From assembly GCF_002266855.1 (NCBI RefSeq), contig NZ_NGJN01000001.1, positions 310,001-374,000 of the forward strand: a stretch of 64,000 nt of DNA, in the 5' to 3' direction. Position numbers and translations under genes: made by a program. The notes beneath the pieces were generated by a model. That model searched no databases. It was given only the letters and a program-made list of their open reading frames with translations, and was not told where the DNA came from. Source of the DNA: Winogradskyella aurantia. Lineage in GTDB: Bacteria > Bacteroidota > Bacteroidia > Flavobacteriales > Flavobacteriaceae. Positions 28,009-36,629 of this stretch are shown piece after piece (the first letter of the stretch is position 1; every line of letters begins with the position of its first letter).

Positions 28009-29511
28009 TTATTTCGTTAATCCAAGTCGATACAGCTCATCAGCAATCTTTCGGTCATTTGATAGTCTCGGAATCTTATTTTGCCCCCCAAGTTTTCCTA
28101 TGGATTTCATATACGTTTGAAAGCCATTTCTCCTAATTTGGGTTACTTTTAAAGGTCTTAGTATTTTTCCCTTAATTAAATCATCATAATAACTGTTTTG
28201 CTTTTGAAGGGATTGCTCCATAGCATCTATAAACGTTCTTAGATTTTCAGGCTCATTTTCAAATTCGATAAACCATTCGTGATAAGGTAAACCATCTTTA
28301 GGATTTATTTGAGGGGCAACCGTAAATTCATTAACAGAGATTAAGGTGTTTTTTGTGGCATCTTTCAATGCTTGTTCTACTTCCTTTCCGATGACATGTT
28401 CTCCAAAAGCCGATATAAAATGTTTAATTCTTCCGCTAACAATAAGCCGATATGGTTTCAAGGAAGTAAACTCAACCGTGTCACCAACATTATATGCCCA
28501 AAGCCCCGCGGTTGTAGAAATTATCATTACGTAATTCACCTTTAGTTTTACATCCTTTATGGAAATGCGTTCTGGCTTGTCGTCAAAAAAATGCTCAGCC
28601 TCAATGAACTCATAAAATATACCTGAGTTTAACTGGAGCAACATACCTCTTTCATTCTGTTTGTCTTGAAAGGCAAAAAAGCCCTCGCTTGCAGGAAAAA
28701 GCTCTATACTATCAACCTTTCTTCCAATTAAATTCTCGAATTTAGCACGATAGGGCTCGTAATTGACGCCGCCAAAAATGAAAAGCTTAAAGTTTTTGAA
28801 CAAGTCGCCAACATTTTTCCCTGATCGATTTATCAACTTTTCAAAATACATTTGAACCCATGAGGGTATTCCTGAGATAACGGTCATATCTTCATTCAGT
28901 GTTTCTTCTACGATAGCATCAACCTTAGTTTCCCAGTCTTCAATACAATTTGTTTCAAAACTTGGCATTCTATTTTTTTGAAGGTATGCTGGTACGTAGT
29001 GAGCCACAATACCTGAAAGTCGCCCAAACTTTATTCCATTCTTTTCGTTGAGTACTGGACTACCTTGAAGAAAAATCATTTTACCATCTACAAATTGAGT
29101 ATTGCCCGTTTCATTGATATAAAGCAAAATGGCATTTCTTGCAGCATTGACATGTGTCGGCATGCTATCCTTGGTAATAGGAATATACTTAGCGCCAGAG
29201 GTAGTCCCAGAAGTTTTGGCAAAATAAATAGGTTTAGCTTTCCAAAGTACATTCTCTTCCCCTTCGACCGCGCGTTCAATATAAGGCTTTAAGTCCTCGT
29301 AGTCTCTAACTGGAACACGGCTTTTAAAGTCTTCATAAGTCTTGATGTTCTTAAAATTATGATCTTTCCCAAAACTAGTGTTTTGAGCTTCGGAAATTAA
29401 ATGGTGGAACACTTTGTTCTGTGTACGAACAGGTTTTGACGACCATTTTTTAATACGATAAGCAATGTATCGTGCAAAGGGTTTTGAAAGTGCAGCTTTT
29501 AGTGATGGCAT
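28009..29511 (-). CDS. GH3-family acyl-acid amido synthetase-like protein
   Basis: A 500-residue member of the GH3 family, adenylate-forming enzymes named after plant auxin-conjugating proteins. Visible motifs are the ATP loop FAKTSGTTSGAKYIP near residue 105-119, ELFPASEGFF near 273, and the YNVGDTVEF segment near 345. In bacteria these are common in Bacteroidota but substrates are not established. It shares one base with the M23 peptidase stop (TAATG) and is 27 bp before the gene at 27981, so these are co-transcribed. Confidence 0.88.
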   Translation of the reverse strand: MPSLKAALSKPFARYIAYRIKKWSSKPVRTQNKVFHHLISEAQNTSFGKDHNFKNIKTYEDFKSRVPVRDYEDLKPYIERAVEGEENVLWKAKPIYFAKTSGTTSGAKYIPITKDSMPTHVNAARNAILLYINETGNTQFVDGKMIFLQGSPVLNEKNGIKFGRLSGIVAHYVPAYLQKNRMPSFETNCIEDWETKVDAIVEETLNEDMTVISGIPSWVQMYFEKLINRSGKNVGDLFKNFKLFIFGGVNYEPYRAKFENLIGRKVDSIELFPASEGFFAFQDKQNERGMLLQLNSGIFYEFIEAEHFFDDKPERISIKDVKLKVNYVMIISTTAGLWAYNVGDTVEFTSLKPYRLIVSGRIKHFISAFGEHVIGKEVEQALKDATKNTLISVNEFTVAPQINPKDGLPYHEWFIEFENEPENLRTFIDAMEQSLQKQNSYYDDLIKGKILRPLKVTQIRRNGFQTYMKSIGKLGGQNKIPRLSNDRKIADELYRLGLTK

Positions 29512-30380
29512 TATTGAAAGTCAATAAAATTAGTTGGGTTTACCGGGTAGCCATTGCTCCACAACTCAAAATGCAAATGTGGCCCGGTACTTAATTCCCC
29601 CGTATTTCCCGACATGGCAATAACCTCACCCGCCTTTACCAAATCGCCTTGGGCCTTTGTAATGGACGAGTTGTGCTTATACACAGAAATCAACTCTTGA
29701 CTATGCTCTAGGATTACCACATAGCCAGTTTCTATGGTCCATTCAGCAAAGATAACCGTTCCATCTGCAGTCGCTTTGACTGGTGTATTACTTGGGACTA
29801 CTACGTCGACCGCAAAATGCTTGTCTTCAATATTATAGCCTTCTGAAATTGTGCCATTAACTGGAGGAAACAAAACGTAATTAGACTGGTTTACAGCAGA
29901 TTCGAAAACATTATACTTGTCTTCACTTTCCACTTTCGCCCGCAATAGCGAATCTTCTTTATTAGTGGAAATATTTAAAATGTCAATATCGTTTTTTGCC
30001 GCTTGAATAATGGAGTCTCTGTTAAAATCTACCGTCGCCACATCTCCAGATAAAACTTTACGTATGGAGGCAAAATAACGCCTGTTCATTTCCAATTCCT
30101 GCACTAAGGAATCTGTTTTATAATTTAAAAGCGATGCCTTCTTTTTTAAACGGGCTGAAGAATATCCTGGAATGTATTCTCTCAAAGGGGTAAAAGCAAT
30201 GAGTAAGGTGGTAAAAAAGACTAATATAATTGCTGTAATTGCTGATAATACAAAGACATTGAGGCGTGTGAGCTTAATAGCAAAGCGTTCCTCAAACGTG
30301 TCCTCATTTAAGATTACCAGACGATACTTATGAAGGAGTTTTTTGGTAAATTTTCTTTCTTTTTTCTTCTTTTTTGCCAT
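29511..30380 (-). CDS. M23 family peptidoglycan metallopeptidase
   Basis: A membrane-anchored endopeptidase of 289 residues. A very basic cytoplasmic start (KKKKKERKFTKK) leads to one membrane helix near residues 43-66, a coiled-coil-like periplasmic stalk to about 160, and a C-terminal LytM domain. The zinc site motifs are HFAVDVV near 191 and the GPHLHFELW near 269, with HSQ near 228. It is the first gene of the long minus-strand series that runs into the polysaccharide cluster. Confidence 0.93.
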   Translation of the reverse strand: MAKKKKKERKFTKKLLHKYRLVILNEDTFEERFAIKLTRLNVFVLSAITAIILVFFTTLLIAFTPLREYIPGYSSARLKKKASLLNYKTDSLVQELEMNRRYFASIRKVLSGDVATVDFNRDSIIQAAKNDIDILNISTNKEDSLLRAKVESEDKYNVFESAVNQSNYVLFPPVNGTISEGYNIEDKHFAVDVVVPSNTPVKATADGTVIFAEWTIETGYVVILEHSQELISVYKHNSSITKAQGDLVKAGEVIAMSGNTGELSTGPHLHFELWSNGYPVNPTNFIDFQ

Positions 30381-30385
30381 TAGGG

Positions 30386-30393
30386 CAAAATTA
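30386..30393 (-). promoter_or_regulatory. Possible -7 box of the M23 peptidase / polysaccharide series
   Basis: The minus strand reads TAATTTTG, matching TAnnTTTG, only 5 bp before the ATG at 30380. If active the transcript would have almost no leader. No -33 TTG at 19 bp was found (nearest at 26 bp). Confidence 0.35.
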
Positions 30394-30467
30394 GTTAAAA
30401 TAGTAATATAGCGGTATTACAAACTCCTAAAGTTCATTAAAGAAGGTAGTTATTAAAGTATAATTAT

Positions 30468-30475
30468 TAACTTTG
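30468..30475 (+). promoter_or_regulatory. -7 box of tatA
   Basis: TAACTTTG matches TAnnTTTG and lies 18 bp before the tatA ATG at 30494. No clear -33 TTG was found. Confidence 0.45.
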
Positions 30476-30493
30476 TAATCTAAATTCACAAAC

Positions 30494-30673
30494 ATGATGT
30501 CTATCAGTATATTTTTAGGAGCCATAGGCCCTTGGCAATGGGTCATTATTGGGCTAGCAATTCTCCTCTTATTTGGAGGTAAAAAAATTCCTGAATTAAT
30601 GAAGGGTTTAGGAAGTGGAATTAAAGAGTTTAAGGACGCTACTAAAGAGGAAAAAAACAAAGAAAAAGAATAA
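30494..30673 (+). CDS. tatA: Sec-independent protein translocase TatA
   Basis: A 59-residue protein below the usual ORF size cut-off. It has one N-terminal membrane helix ([20 protein letters not shown]), the conserved FGGKKIPEL hinge, an amphipathic helix with [10 protein letters not shown], and a charged Lys/Glu tail: the full TatA layout. It forms the pore part of the twin-arginine translocase for folded proteins. Two ATGs in a row (30494, 30497) could serve as the start. The next gene is convergent, and a strong shared terminator follows at 30690. No tatC is in the window. Confidence 0.93.
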   Translation: MMSISIFLGAIGPWQWVIIGLAILLLFGGKKIPELMKGLGSGIKEFKDATKEEKNKEKE

Positions 30674-30689
30674 AGCTTCTATAAAAAGA

Positions 30690-30720
30690 TAAAAAGCCAA
30701 CTCAATGAGTTGGCTTTTTT
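30690..30720. terminator. Bidirectional intrinsic terminator between tatA and the DUF4837 gene
   Basis: The inverted repeat AAAAAGCCAACTC, loop AAT, GAGTTGGCTTTTTT has eight GC-containing pairs flanked by A and T runs. It can end transcription from both sides, serving tatA (plus) and the lipoprotein gene ending at 30720 (minus). Confidence 0.9.
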
Positions 30721-31700
30721 TATTTAATTTTTATGGACTTTAGAATGGATTCCAATTCAAAAACCAAGTCTCGTTTCTCTAAAGAAGGTGCGTAAACATA
30801 ACCGTCAGCTATGAGATACCTTTTGTTAACCTCATCCTTAATCGCATAAGTTATAAATGGGCCGGCCATGTACTGGCCTTTAATCTCCCAAATACCTCTT
30901 ACCTCAAAAGCTTTTTTATTGTCTATAATAGTTTCATACATCGAGGGTACGTAGGCATCTTCGATGGTCATATAAATGCCATCCTCCCCAGGGATTTTTG
31001 TTTTTGTAACTTCATCTCGAATTTTTATTATCTCAACAATACTACTATCACTTTCTGAAATTGCTTCTAGCGGCACCTCGTAAAACATTAAATCCATGTC
31101 CTTACTATTGGTAAGGCTTTTGCGTATCCAATAAAACCCTTCAGAAGCTTTTCCAAATCGATATACGGATGGGATGTCTACAGTAAAACCCAAGTCGTTT
31201 TCCATTTGGTTATCATTTAAAAGCGATAATTTAATACGCCGTTGTTTTTCCTTCACTTCCTCCTTAATGAAGGCGTCAATTATTTTTCTCCTATTGTCGT
31301 TCAACTGGGCAATAATCTCGTCATTCGTTTTTCCTCCGACAACGACGACGGTTTGTGGCTTAGCAAAGGCTTCGTTCACAACCTTCATTGTAGGCTCAAG
31401 ATTTCCTTTTTCAACCTTTAATATAATTCTACTTCGTGTTGCAAAACCATCAAATACTTGTGGTGGAATTTGTCGCATACTAAATATTGGCTCATCAACG
31501 GGCAAACCTGGCAAGGGCGCAGCAAAATTCTGTCTAATAGCCTCTCCTATTTTTCCTTCCCATAATTCATTTTCCAAAACAACGGATATATTGTTGAGAT
31601 TTCCATTTGATGCAGGTAGATACTTTGTCTTGTCACCTTCTTTTTTATCGCCGCAGGCCATAATTAAAAAACAGCATAGTACAGTAAAAAATGCTCTCAT
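30720..31700 (-). CDS. DUF4837 family lipoprotein
   Basis: A 326-residue lipoprotein with signal peptide and lipobox ending IMAC at about residue 16, followed by a charged spacer. The body matches DUF4837 as I recall it, including GxxxNNISVVLENELWEGKIG near the start and the late segment EVRGIWEIKGQYMAGPF. The family is common in Bacteroidota and uncharacterised. It is 24 bp after the lytic transglycosylase gene on the same strand, downstream of pgk. Confidence 0.82.
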   Translation of the reverse strand: MRAFFTVLCCFLIMACGDKKEGDKTKYLPASNGNLNNISVVLENELWEGKIGEAIRQNFAAPLPGLPVDEPIFSMRQIPPQVFDGFATRSRIILKVEKGNLEPTMKVVNEAFAKPQTVVVVGGKTNDEIIAQLNDNRRKIIDAFIKEEVKEKQRRIKLSLLNDNQMENDLGFTVDIPSVYRFGKASEGFYWIRKSLTNSKDMDLMFYEVPLEAISESDSSIVEIIKIRDEVTKTKIPGEDGIYMTIEDAYVPSMYETIIDNKKAFEVRGIWEIKGQYMAGPFITYAIKDEVNKRYLIADGYVYAPSLEKRDLVFELESILKSIKIK

Positions 31701-31724
31701 AAATTTGAGTTTTTTGTTGGTTTT

Positions 31725-33323
31725 CTATTGAGACACTATAAGTGTCATTCCTATTTTGAGTTTATTACCACTAATATCGTTCCAATCTTTAAGATTTTGA
31801 ACGGAAACTCCAGAAAATTTTTGAGCAATAGTCCAAAGCGAGTCGCCTTCTTTAACCCTATAAGTTGTTTTTCCAGTTGTGTTTGTGCTACTACTAGCCT
31901 GTTTAACTGTGGGTGCCGAAGGTATGTTTCTAGGATAAATAGTAAGTCTTTGTCCTATCCTAAGGTTGTTGCTGCGAAGCCCATTCCAGCGTTTAATTTG
32001 GCTCACCCTAACCCCATAGCGCCGCGCAATTTTTCCAAGATAGTCACCACTTCTAACTCGGTATGTTATTTTTGTATCTACATTGACCAACTGAGGTAAG
32101 GGTTTTTCCCGCTTGTCAAACTCGGCCTTGGCAAAGGCATATATGGCTTCCTCATTAGATGTAAATATCCCAACAGCTTCTCTGGGCAATCTCAAAGCGT
32201 AGGTTTTACCTTCAATTTTGGGAATAATATCTAATTTGTAGGAAGGATTTAAAAATTGTAACTCTTCAATATCAACACCTGTTGTTTCCGAAACTTGGTC
32301 CAATGTTATCATTTGCTTTACATGAATCGTGTCAGTCTCAATGTGCTGAAAAGGTGGACGTTCAGGCTTAAAGCCATGCTCCTCGGCAAACTCAAAAATA
32401 TACATCGTGGCAAGAAAAGCAGGAACATAACCGGCCGTTTCTCTTGGTAAATTTGCTCTAATATTCCAATAATTCTGATAGCCGCCGGAACGTCTTATGG
32501 CCTTATTTACATTGCCAGGACCAGAATTATAAGCAGCAAGTGCCAAATCCCAATCTCCAAAAATTGTATAAAGCCGCGATAGATATTGTGCTGCAGCGGT
32601 CGTTGATTTTATGGGATCACTGCGCTCGTCAACATAACTGCTGACATCTAATTTGTATTCCCGCCCGGTGGTAAACATAAATTGCCACAACCCTGTAGCA
32701 CCAACTCTTGAACGTGCTCTTGGTTTTAGTGCAGATTCCACTATGGCCAAATATTTCATTTCAAGAGGAATATCATAGTTGTCAAATTCCTGCTCAAACA
32801 TCGGAAAATAAAAATGGCTGAGACCCATTAAACGTTCTAGGGTCTGGCGCCTCGTTTTAAGATATCTCTTGATAACACTCTCTAAAGATGGATTGTATTC
32901 CACATTAAAAGGTGTTCTTGCGTTTAATCGCTTTAATCTTGCCTTTAGCGTATCCGTTGGTAACTCAGGATAGTCAACGGGCTCAAAAGACATTTCCGCA
33001 ACTGTTTTATAAATTGTATCATAAAGTGAATTGCTGTAGAGCTCCTCTAACCATTTTTTATCTAGCTCGAAGGCCTCAGGTAAATCTTCTAAGTCCTTAA
33101 TCGGCATAGAATCTATTTCAACAGGAATAGCCGTTTGAGGTTTTATGATTTTTCCGTCTATTATAGAATCGCCAACCTGTATTTTAGTAGGCTGTTTTGT
33201 CGTTAGGGTATCCGACTTAGTCTGGGAATATCCAAAAGCAAGACATAGACTTAAACAAACTGTAACACGCTTTTTCAAAATCACAAGCTTATGGTTTGAC
33301 ATGCTTTGTCTTAACGAATTCAT
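31725..33323 (-). CDS. LysM-containing membrane-bound lytic transglycosylase (MltD-like)
   Basis: A 532-residue secreted peptidoglycan hydrolase. It has an N-terminal signal peptide (from Met 1 or Met 8 at 33302), then a lytic transglycosylase domain near residues 165-310. That domain carries the catalytic ALKPRARSRVGATGLWQFM segment and YNSGPGNVNKAI. An intermediate LysM-like part and two clear C-terminal LysM repeats follow (YRVRSGDYLGKIARRYGV near 423; YRVKEGDSLWTIAQKFSG near 487), for binding murein. It lies 23 bp downstream of pgk. Confidence 0.92.
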   Translation of the reverse strand: MNSLRQSMSNHKLVILKKRVTVCLSLCLAFGYSQTKSDTLTTKQPTKIQVGDSIIDGKIIKPQTAIPVEIDSMPIKDLEDLPEAFELDKKWLEELYSNSLYDTIYKTVAEMSFEPVDYPELPTDTLKARLKRLNARTPFNVEYNPSLESVIKRYLKTRRQTLERLMGLSHFYFPMFEQEFDNYDIPLEMKYLAIVESALKPRARSRVGATGLWQFMFTTGREYKLDVSSYVDERSDPIKSTTAAAQYLSRLYTIFGDWDLALAAYNSGPGNVNKAIRRSGGYQNYWNIRANLPRETAGYVPAFLATMYIFEFAEEHGFKPERPPFQHIETDTIHVKQMITLDQVSETTGVDIEELQFLNPSYKLDIIPKIEGKTYALRLPREAVGIFTSNEEAIYAFAKAEFDKREKPLPQLVNVDTKITYRVRSGDYLGKIARRYGVRVSQIKRWNGLRSNNLRIGQRLTIYPRNIPSAPTVKQASSSTNTTGKTTYRVKEGDSLWTIAQKFSGVSVQNLKDWNDISGNKLKIGMTLIVSQ

Positions 33324-33346
33324 TATTGTTTAAGTATTTATTGGTA

Positions 33347-34534
33347 TTAATTTAGAATGGCCTCAATACCGGGAAGTGTCTTCCCTTCTAGGCTCTCTAA
33401 CATAGCACCTCCGCCAGTGCTTACATAACTCACCTTGTCTTCAAACCCAAATTGTTTGACCGCGGCTACAGAATCTCCTCCGCCAACAAGTGAAAATGCA
33501 CCATTTTTTGTAGCTTCAGCAATGGAATTTCCAATAGTTATAGTTCCTTTCGCAAAGTTCTCCATTTCAAAAACACCTAATGGTCCATTCCATAGTATGG
33601 TTTTTGATTCGTTTACAACTTTATCGAAATTTGCCAGAGATTGTGGACCGGCATCTAAGCCTTGCCAACCTTCAGGAATATTTTTAACATCAACTATCTG
33701 TGTATCTGCGTCATTACTGAATGCGTTTGCTGCAACGACATCAACCGGTAAATGTATTTGAACGCCTTTTGCTTTTGCTTGTTTCATGATATCTAAAGCG
33801 AGGTCCATTTTATCATCTTCACAAATAGAATCGCCAATGGACCCTCCTTGGGCCTTTATAAAAGTAAATGTCATCCCTCCGCCAATAATCAAATGATCAA
33901 TCTTGTCCAAGATATTTTCAATAACGGTTATTTTTGATGATACTTTAGCACCACCTAAAATAGCTAGTACCGGCTTTTCGCCATCCTCCATAACCCTTTT
34001 GATGCTTTTAATTTCCTTTTCTAAAAGGTATCCAAAACACTTAGCGTCCGGAAAAAATTTAGCAATAATTGTGGTTGACGCGTGGGCCCGGTGGGCTGTG
34101 CCAAAAGCATCGTTAACATATATATCACCAAGCTTTGAAAGCTCTTCCGCAAATTTAACGTCACCTAGCTTTTCCTCTTCATGAAACCTGAGGTTTTCCA
34201 ATAGCAAGATTTCACCAGGCTGCAGGCTATCGGCCTTTTCTTGAGCTTCCTTGCCCACACAATCAGAAGAAAATTTTACTTCAACACCGAGAACATCTTC
34301 AATTTTAGAAACAATATGCTTTAGCGAAAACTCTTCTTGTACACCTTTGGGACGCCCCAAATGCGACATAAGAACACAACTTCCGCCATCTTCTAAAATT
34401 TTTATAATAGTAGGTTTGGCCGAAATAATTCTCGTAGCGTCCGTTACCTCAAATTTATCGTTCAGTGGTACATTAAAATCTACTCTGATTAGGGCTCTTT
34501 TATTTTCAAAGTTGAAATCGTCTAAGGTCTTCAT
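33347..34534 (-). CDS. pgk: Phosphoglycerate kinase
   Basis: Glycolytic enzyme transferring phosphate from 1,3-bisphosphoglycerate to ADP. The 395 residues carry the signature [12 protein letters not shown] near residue 13, the basic-patch SHLGRPKG near 58, [11 protein letters not shown] near 110, the AHRAHASTT segment near 147, and the C-terminal nucleotide motif GGGDSVAAV near 350. It has a promoter box at 34553 and is followed by the lytic transglycosylase and DUF4837 genes. Confidence 0.97.
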   Translation of the reverse strand: MKTLDDFNFENKRALIRVDFNVPLNDKFEVTDATRIISAKPTIIKILEDGGSCVLMSHLGRPKGVQEEFSLKHIVSKIEDVLGVEVKFSSDCVGKEAQEKADSLQPGEILLLENLRFHEEEKLGDVKFAEELSKLGDIYVNDAFGTAHRAHASTTIIAKFFPDAKCFGYLLEKEIKSIKRVMEDGEKPVLAILGGAKVSSKITVIENILDKIDHLIIGGGMTFTFIKAQGGSIGDSICEDDKMDLALDIMKQAKAKGVQIHLPVDVVAANAFSNDADTQIVDVKNIPEGWQGLDAGPQSLANFDKVVNESKTILWNGPLGVFEMENFAKGTITIGNSIAEATKNGAFSLVGGGDSVAAVKQFGFEDKVSYVSTGGGAMLESLEGKTLPGIEAILN

Positions 34535-34552
34535 TTTTTATATTTTGAGGAA

Positions 34553-34560
34553 CAAATATA
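34553..34560 (-). promoter_or_regulatory. -7 box of pgk
   Basis: The minus strand reads TATATTTG, an exact TAnnTTTG match, 18 bp before the ATG at 34534. No -33 TTG is seen at the usual distance. Confidence 0.45.
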
Positions 34561-34677
34561 AAGATTAGAAAGCATAAAAACCCATAATAGACAATAAGGA
34601 ATTAATGGGCGTTTTTAAAAAAATCGTAGCGACTAAATATCAATCTCTTTTAAAATTTTAGATAGTGAAAAAATGCA

Positions 34678-34685
34678 TAGTTTTG
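34678..34685 (+). promoter_or_regulatory. Possible -7 box of holB
   Basis: TAGTTTTG matches TAnnTTTG but lies only 4 bp before the ATG at 34690, so it would produce a leaderless or near-leaderless transcript. It may instead be a chance match. Confidence 0.3.
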
Positions 34686-34689
34686 CTTT

Positions 34690-35862
34690 ATGCTATTTTC
34701 TGAAGTCTTAGGCCAAAAACATATTAAAAGCCACTTAACAACAAGTGTTGATAACGGCAGAATCGCACACGCTCAATTATTTGTAGGACCGGAAGGTTCT
34801 GGCACCTTACCAATGGCCTTGGCTTATGCACAATATATGTTGTGTAAAAATAGAAACGGTGAAAATACCGGTGGCAATGAGGCTTGCAACCTAAAGTTTA
34901 AAAACTATTCCCACCCCGATTTACATTTTGCCTTCCCTGTGACTACAAGCGATAAGGTTAAGAGTAAGCCTGTTTCAAATTTTTATCTGGAAGAATGGCG
35001 GCAACTGCTCGACCAACAGCCCTATGGTAATCTTTTTGATTGGTACAGACTATTGGGCACGGACAATAAACAAGGGCAAATAGGGGTTGACGAGGCTTTT
35101 GAAATTGTAAAATCACTATCTCTTAAGTCTTATGAGGGTGGTTATAAGGTGATGATAATATGGATGGCTGAAAAGATGAACACCGCATGCGCCAACAAAT
35201 TACTCAAGCTGATTGAGGAACCTCCTGAACAAACGATTTTTATACTTATTGCTGAGGATGAAGAACAAATTATAAATACCATCCGGTCTAGATGCCAGGT
35301 ATTGCACTTTCCGCCTCTAGCGGAGGATGTAATTTCAGAGGCATTGGTTAGGAATTACCATATCGAAGCGTCAATTGCAAGTAAAATCGCTCATCAGGCT
35401 GATGGTAATTATAATAAGGCTTGCGATTTAATATACCAAGACAGTGAAGATATACAGTTTGAAAAGTGGTTTGTGTTTTGGATTCGTTCGGCCTTTAAGG
35501 CCAAAGGCAACAAGGGTGCTATTCACGATCTTATTTCTTGGTCTGAGGAAATTGCAAAAACAGGGCGCGAGACCCAAAAAAAATTTCTTGGGTTTTGTTT
35601 AAGTTATTTTAGGCAAGCATTATTACTCAATTATAAGGCTGAGGAACTTGTGTATTTAGAACCAAAATCAGAAGATTTTAAATTGGAAAAGTTTGCGCCT
35701 TTTATTCACGAGGCCAATATCATGGATATTTCCCAAGAGCTACAAGATGCTATCTATCATATAGAACGGAATGGTAACTCAAAGATTATTCTTACAGATT
35801 TATCTATTAAATTAACACGTTTACTTCATAAAAAAAGCCAGGCTAAGCCTGGCCTAAACTAG
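34690..35862 (+). CDS. holB: DNA polymerase III delta'-type clamp-loader subunit
   Basis: A 390-residue AAA+ clamp-loader subunit. The N-terminus LFSEVLGQKHIKSHL is typical. The P-loop position reads GPEGSGTLP, without the catalytic Lys, as expected for the non-hydrolysing delta' subunit. Only two Cys remain where the family often has four zinc ligands. The SRC motif RSRCQVLHFPPL is near residue 202. The last codons (about QAKPGLN) are encoded by a hairpin that acts as terminator for the opposite gene. Confidence 0.88.
   Translation: MLFSEVLGQKHIKSHLTTSVDNGRIAHAQLFVGPEGSGTLPMALAYAQYMLCKNRNGENTGGNEACNLKFKNYSHPDLHFAFPVTTSDKVKSKPVSNFYLEEWRQLLDQQPYGNLFDWYRLLGTDNKQGQIGVDEAFEIVKSLSLKSYEGGYKVMIIWMAEKMNTACANKLLKLIEEPPEQTIFILIAEDEEQIINTIRSRCQVLHFPPLAEDVISEALVRNYHIEASIASKIAHQADGNYNKACDLIYQDSEDIQFEKWFVFWIRSAFKAKGNKGAIHDLISWSEEIAKTGRETQKKFLGFCLSYFRQALLLNYKAEELVYLEPKSEDFKLEKFAPFIHEANIMDISQELQDAIYHIERNGNSKIILTDLSIKLTRLLHKKSQAKPGLN
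35829..35853 (-). terminator. Intrinsic terminator of the OmpH-like gene, inside the 3' end of holB
   Basis: On the minus strand GCCAGGC-TTA-GCCTGGC is followed by TTTTTT: a 7-bp GC-rich stem and a T run. It lies 24 bp past the stop of the OmpH-like gene and overlaps the last codons of holB on the other strand. Confidence 0.85.
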
Positions 35863-35876
35863 AAATACTATAGAAA

Positions 35877-36416
35877 TTAGTCTTTTGTTGTTGCCTCTTC
35901 TTTTTTAGGTGAAGCACCTTTGTTTAACTCGGCTAAAACAACATCTGTAATATCATTTGCCTCAGCACCGTACATCACACTACCAGCATCATTTGCTCCA
36001 AGAATAAAGGTGTAGCCATTTTTCTTACCATAATCCTTAACGAAGGTTTTAACCTCTTTAATAAGTGAATCTACCTGTTTCTGGCCTTCAGACTGCAGCG
36101 CCTTCTCCTCGTTACCCAATTGATAATCTTGCATCTGTTTTTTTTGGACTAACGCCTGATATTCTTGCTCTGCCTTAGTTTTGTCCATTTGAGCGGCTCT
36201 TGATTGCCACAGCTGCGCTTCCATTTGAATTGCTTGTTGAAGACTATCGGCTTTTTTATTAAAATTATCAATTTTTACTTGAAACTTTGTCTCAAAATTC
36301 TTTTTCTTATGATAGTCATTTACAACCTTCTTATTATCTACAAATGCAATTTTTTGTTGATTTTGGCATCCTGATAATGATAGTAACACAATCAGTCCTA
36401 AAATTAGTTTTTTCAT
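35877..36416 (-). CDS. OmpH/Skp-like lipoprotein
   Basis: A 179-residue periplasmic protein with a lipobox ending LSGC at about residue 17. Then comes the family's IAFVDNKKVVNDYHKKKNF start, a long Gln/Lys-rich coiled coil (residues 45-110) and a final KNGYTFILGANDAGSVMYG sheet region. Skp-like chaperones hold unfolded outer-membrane proteins; this one appears lipid-anchored. It is a single-gene unit with a -7 box at 36442 and a terminator at 35829. Confidence 0.87.
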   Translation of the reverse strand: MKKLILGLIVLLSLSGCQNQQKIAFVDNKKVVNDYHKKKNFETKFQVKIDNFNKKADSLQQAIQMEAQLWQSRAAQMDKTKAEQEYQALVQKKQMQDYQLGNEEKALQSEGQKQVDSLIKEVKTFVKDYGKKNGYTFILGANDAGSVMYGAEANDITDVVLAELNKGASPKKEEATTKD

Positions 36417-36441
36417 AATGCTGTTCTAAATTAAATTTTTG

Positions 36442-36449
36442 CAAATGTA
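36442..36449 (-). promoter_or_regulatory. -7 box of the OmpH-like gene
   Basis: The minus strand reads TACATTTG, matching TAnnTTTG, 25 bp before the ATG at 36416. A second match, TAGCTTTG, lies at 36475-36482. The 213-bp gap between this gene and the methyltransferase shows nothing else. Confidence 0.45.
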
Positions 36450-36629
36450 TAAAAGTTAAGTTGACAATTGCGATCAAAGCTAACTATATACAAATTCTAT
36501 TAAGTTCTTGATTTTAATTTAAATAATCTATGTGATTTGGCGTGAAATAAAGCGTTTTAAGCTATTTACTTTCATACCTATTAACTTGGACATATACCTT
36601 CTAGTTTGGCCTTATAAAACTTGCTTATT

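Noticed and set aside
31174-31731. A 185-codon open frame opposite the DUF4837 gene
   Set aside because: Antisense shadow: the minus-strand gene has a signal peptide and family motifs across the same bases.
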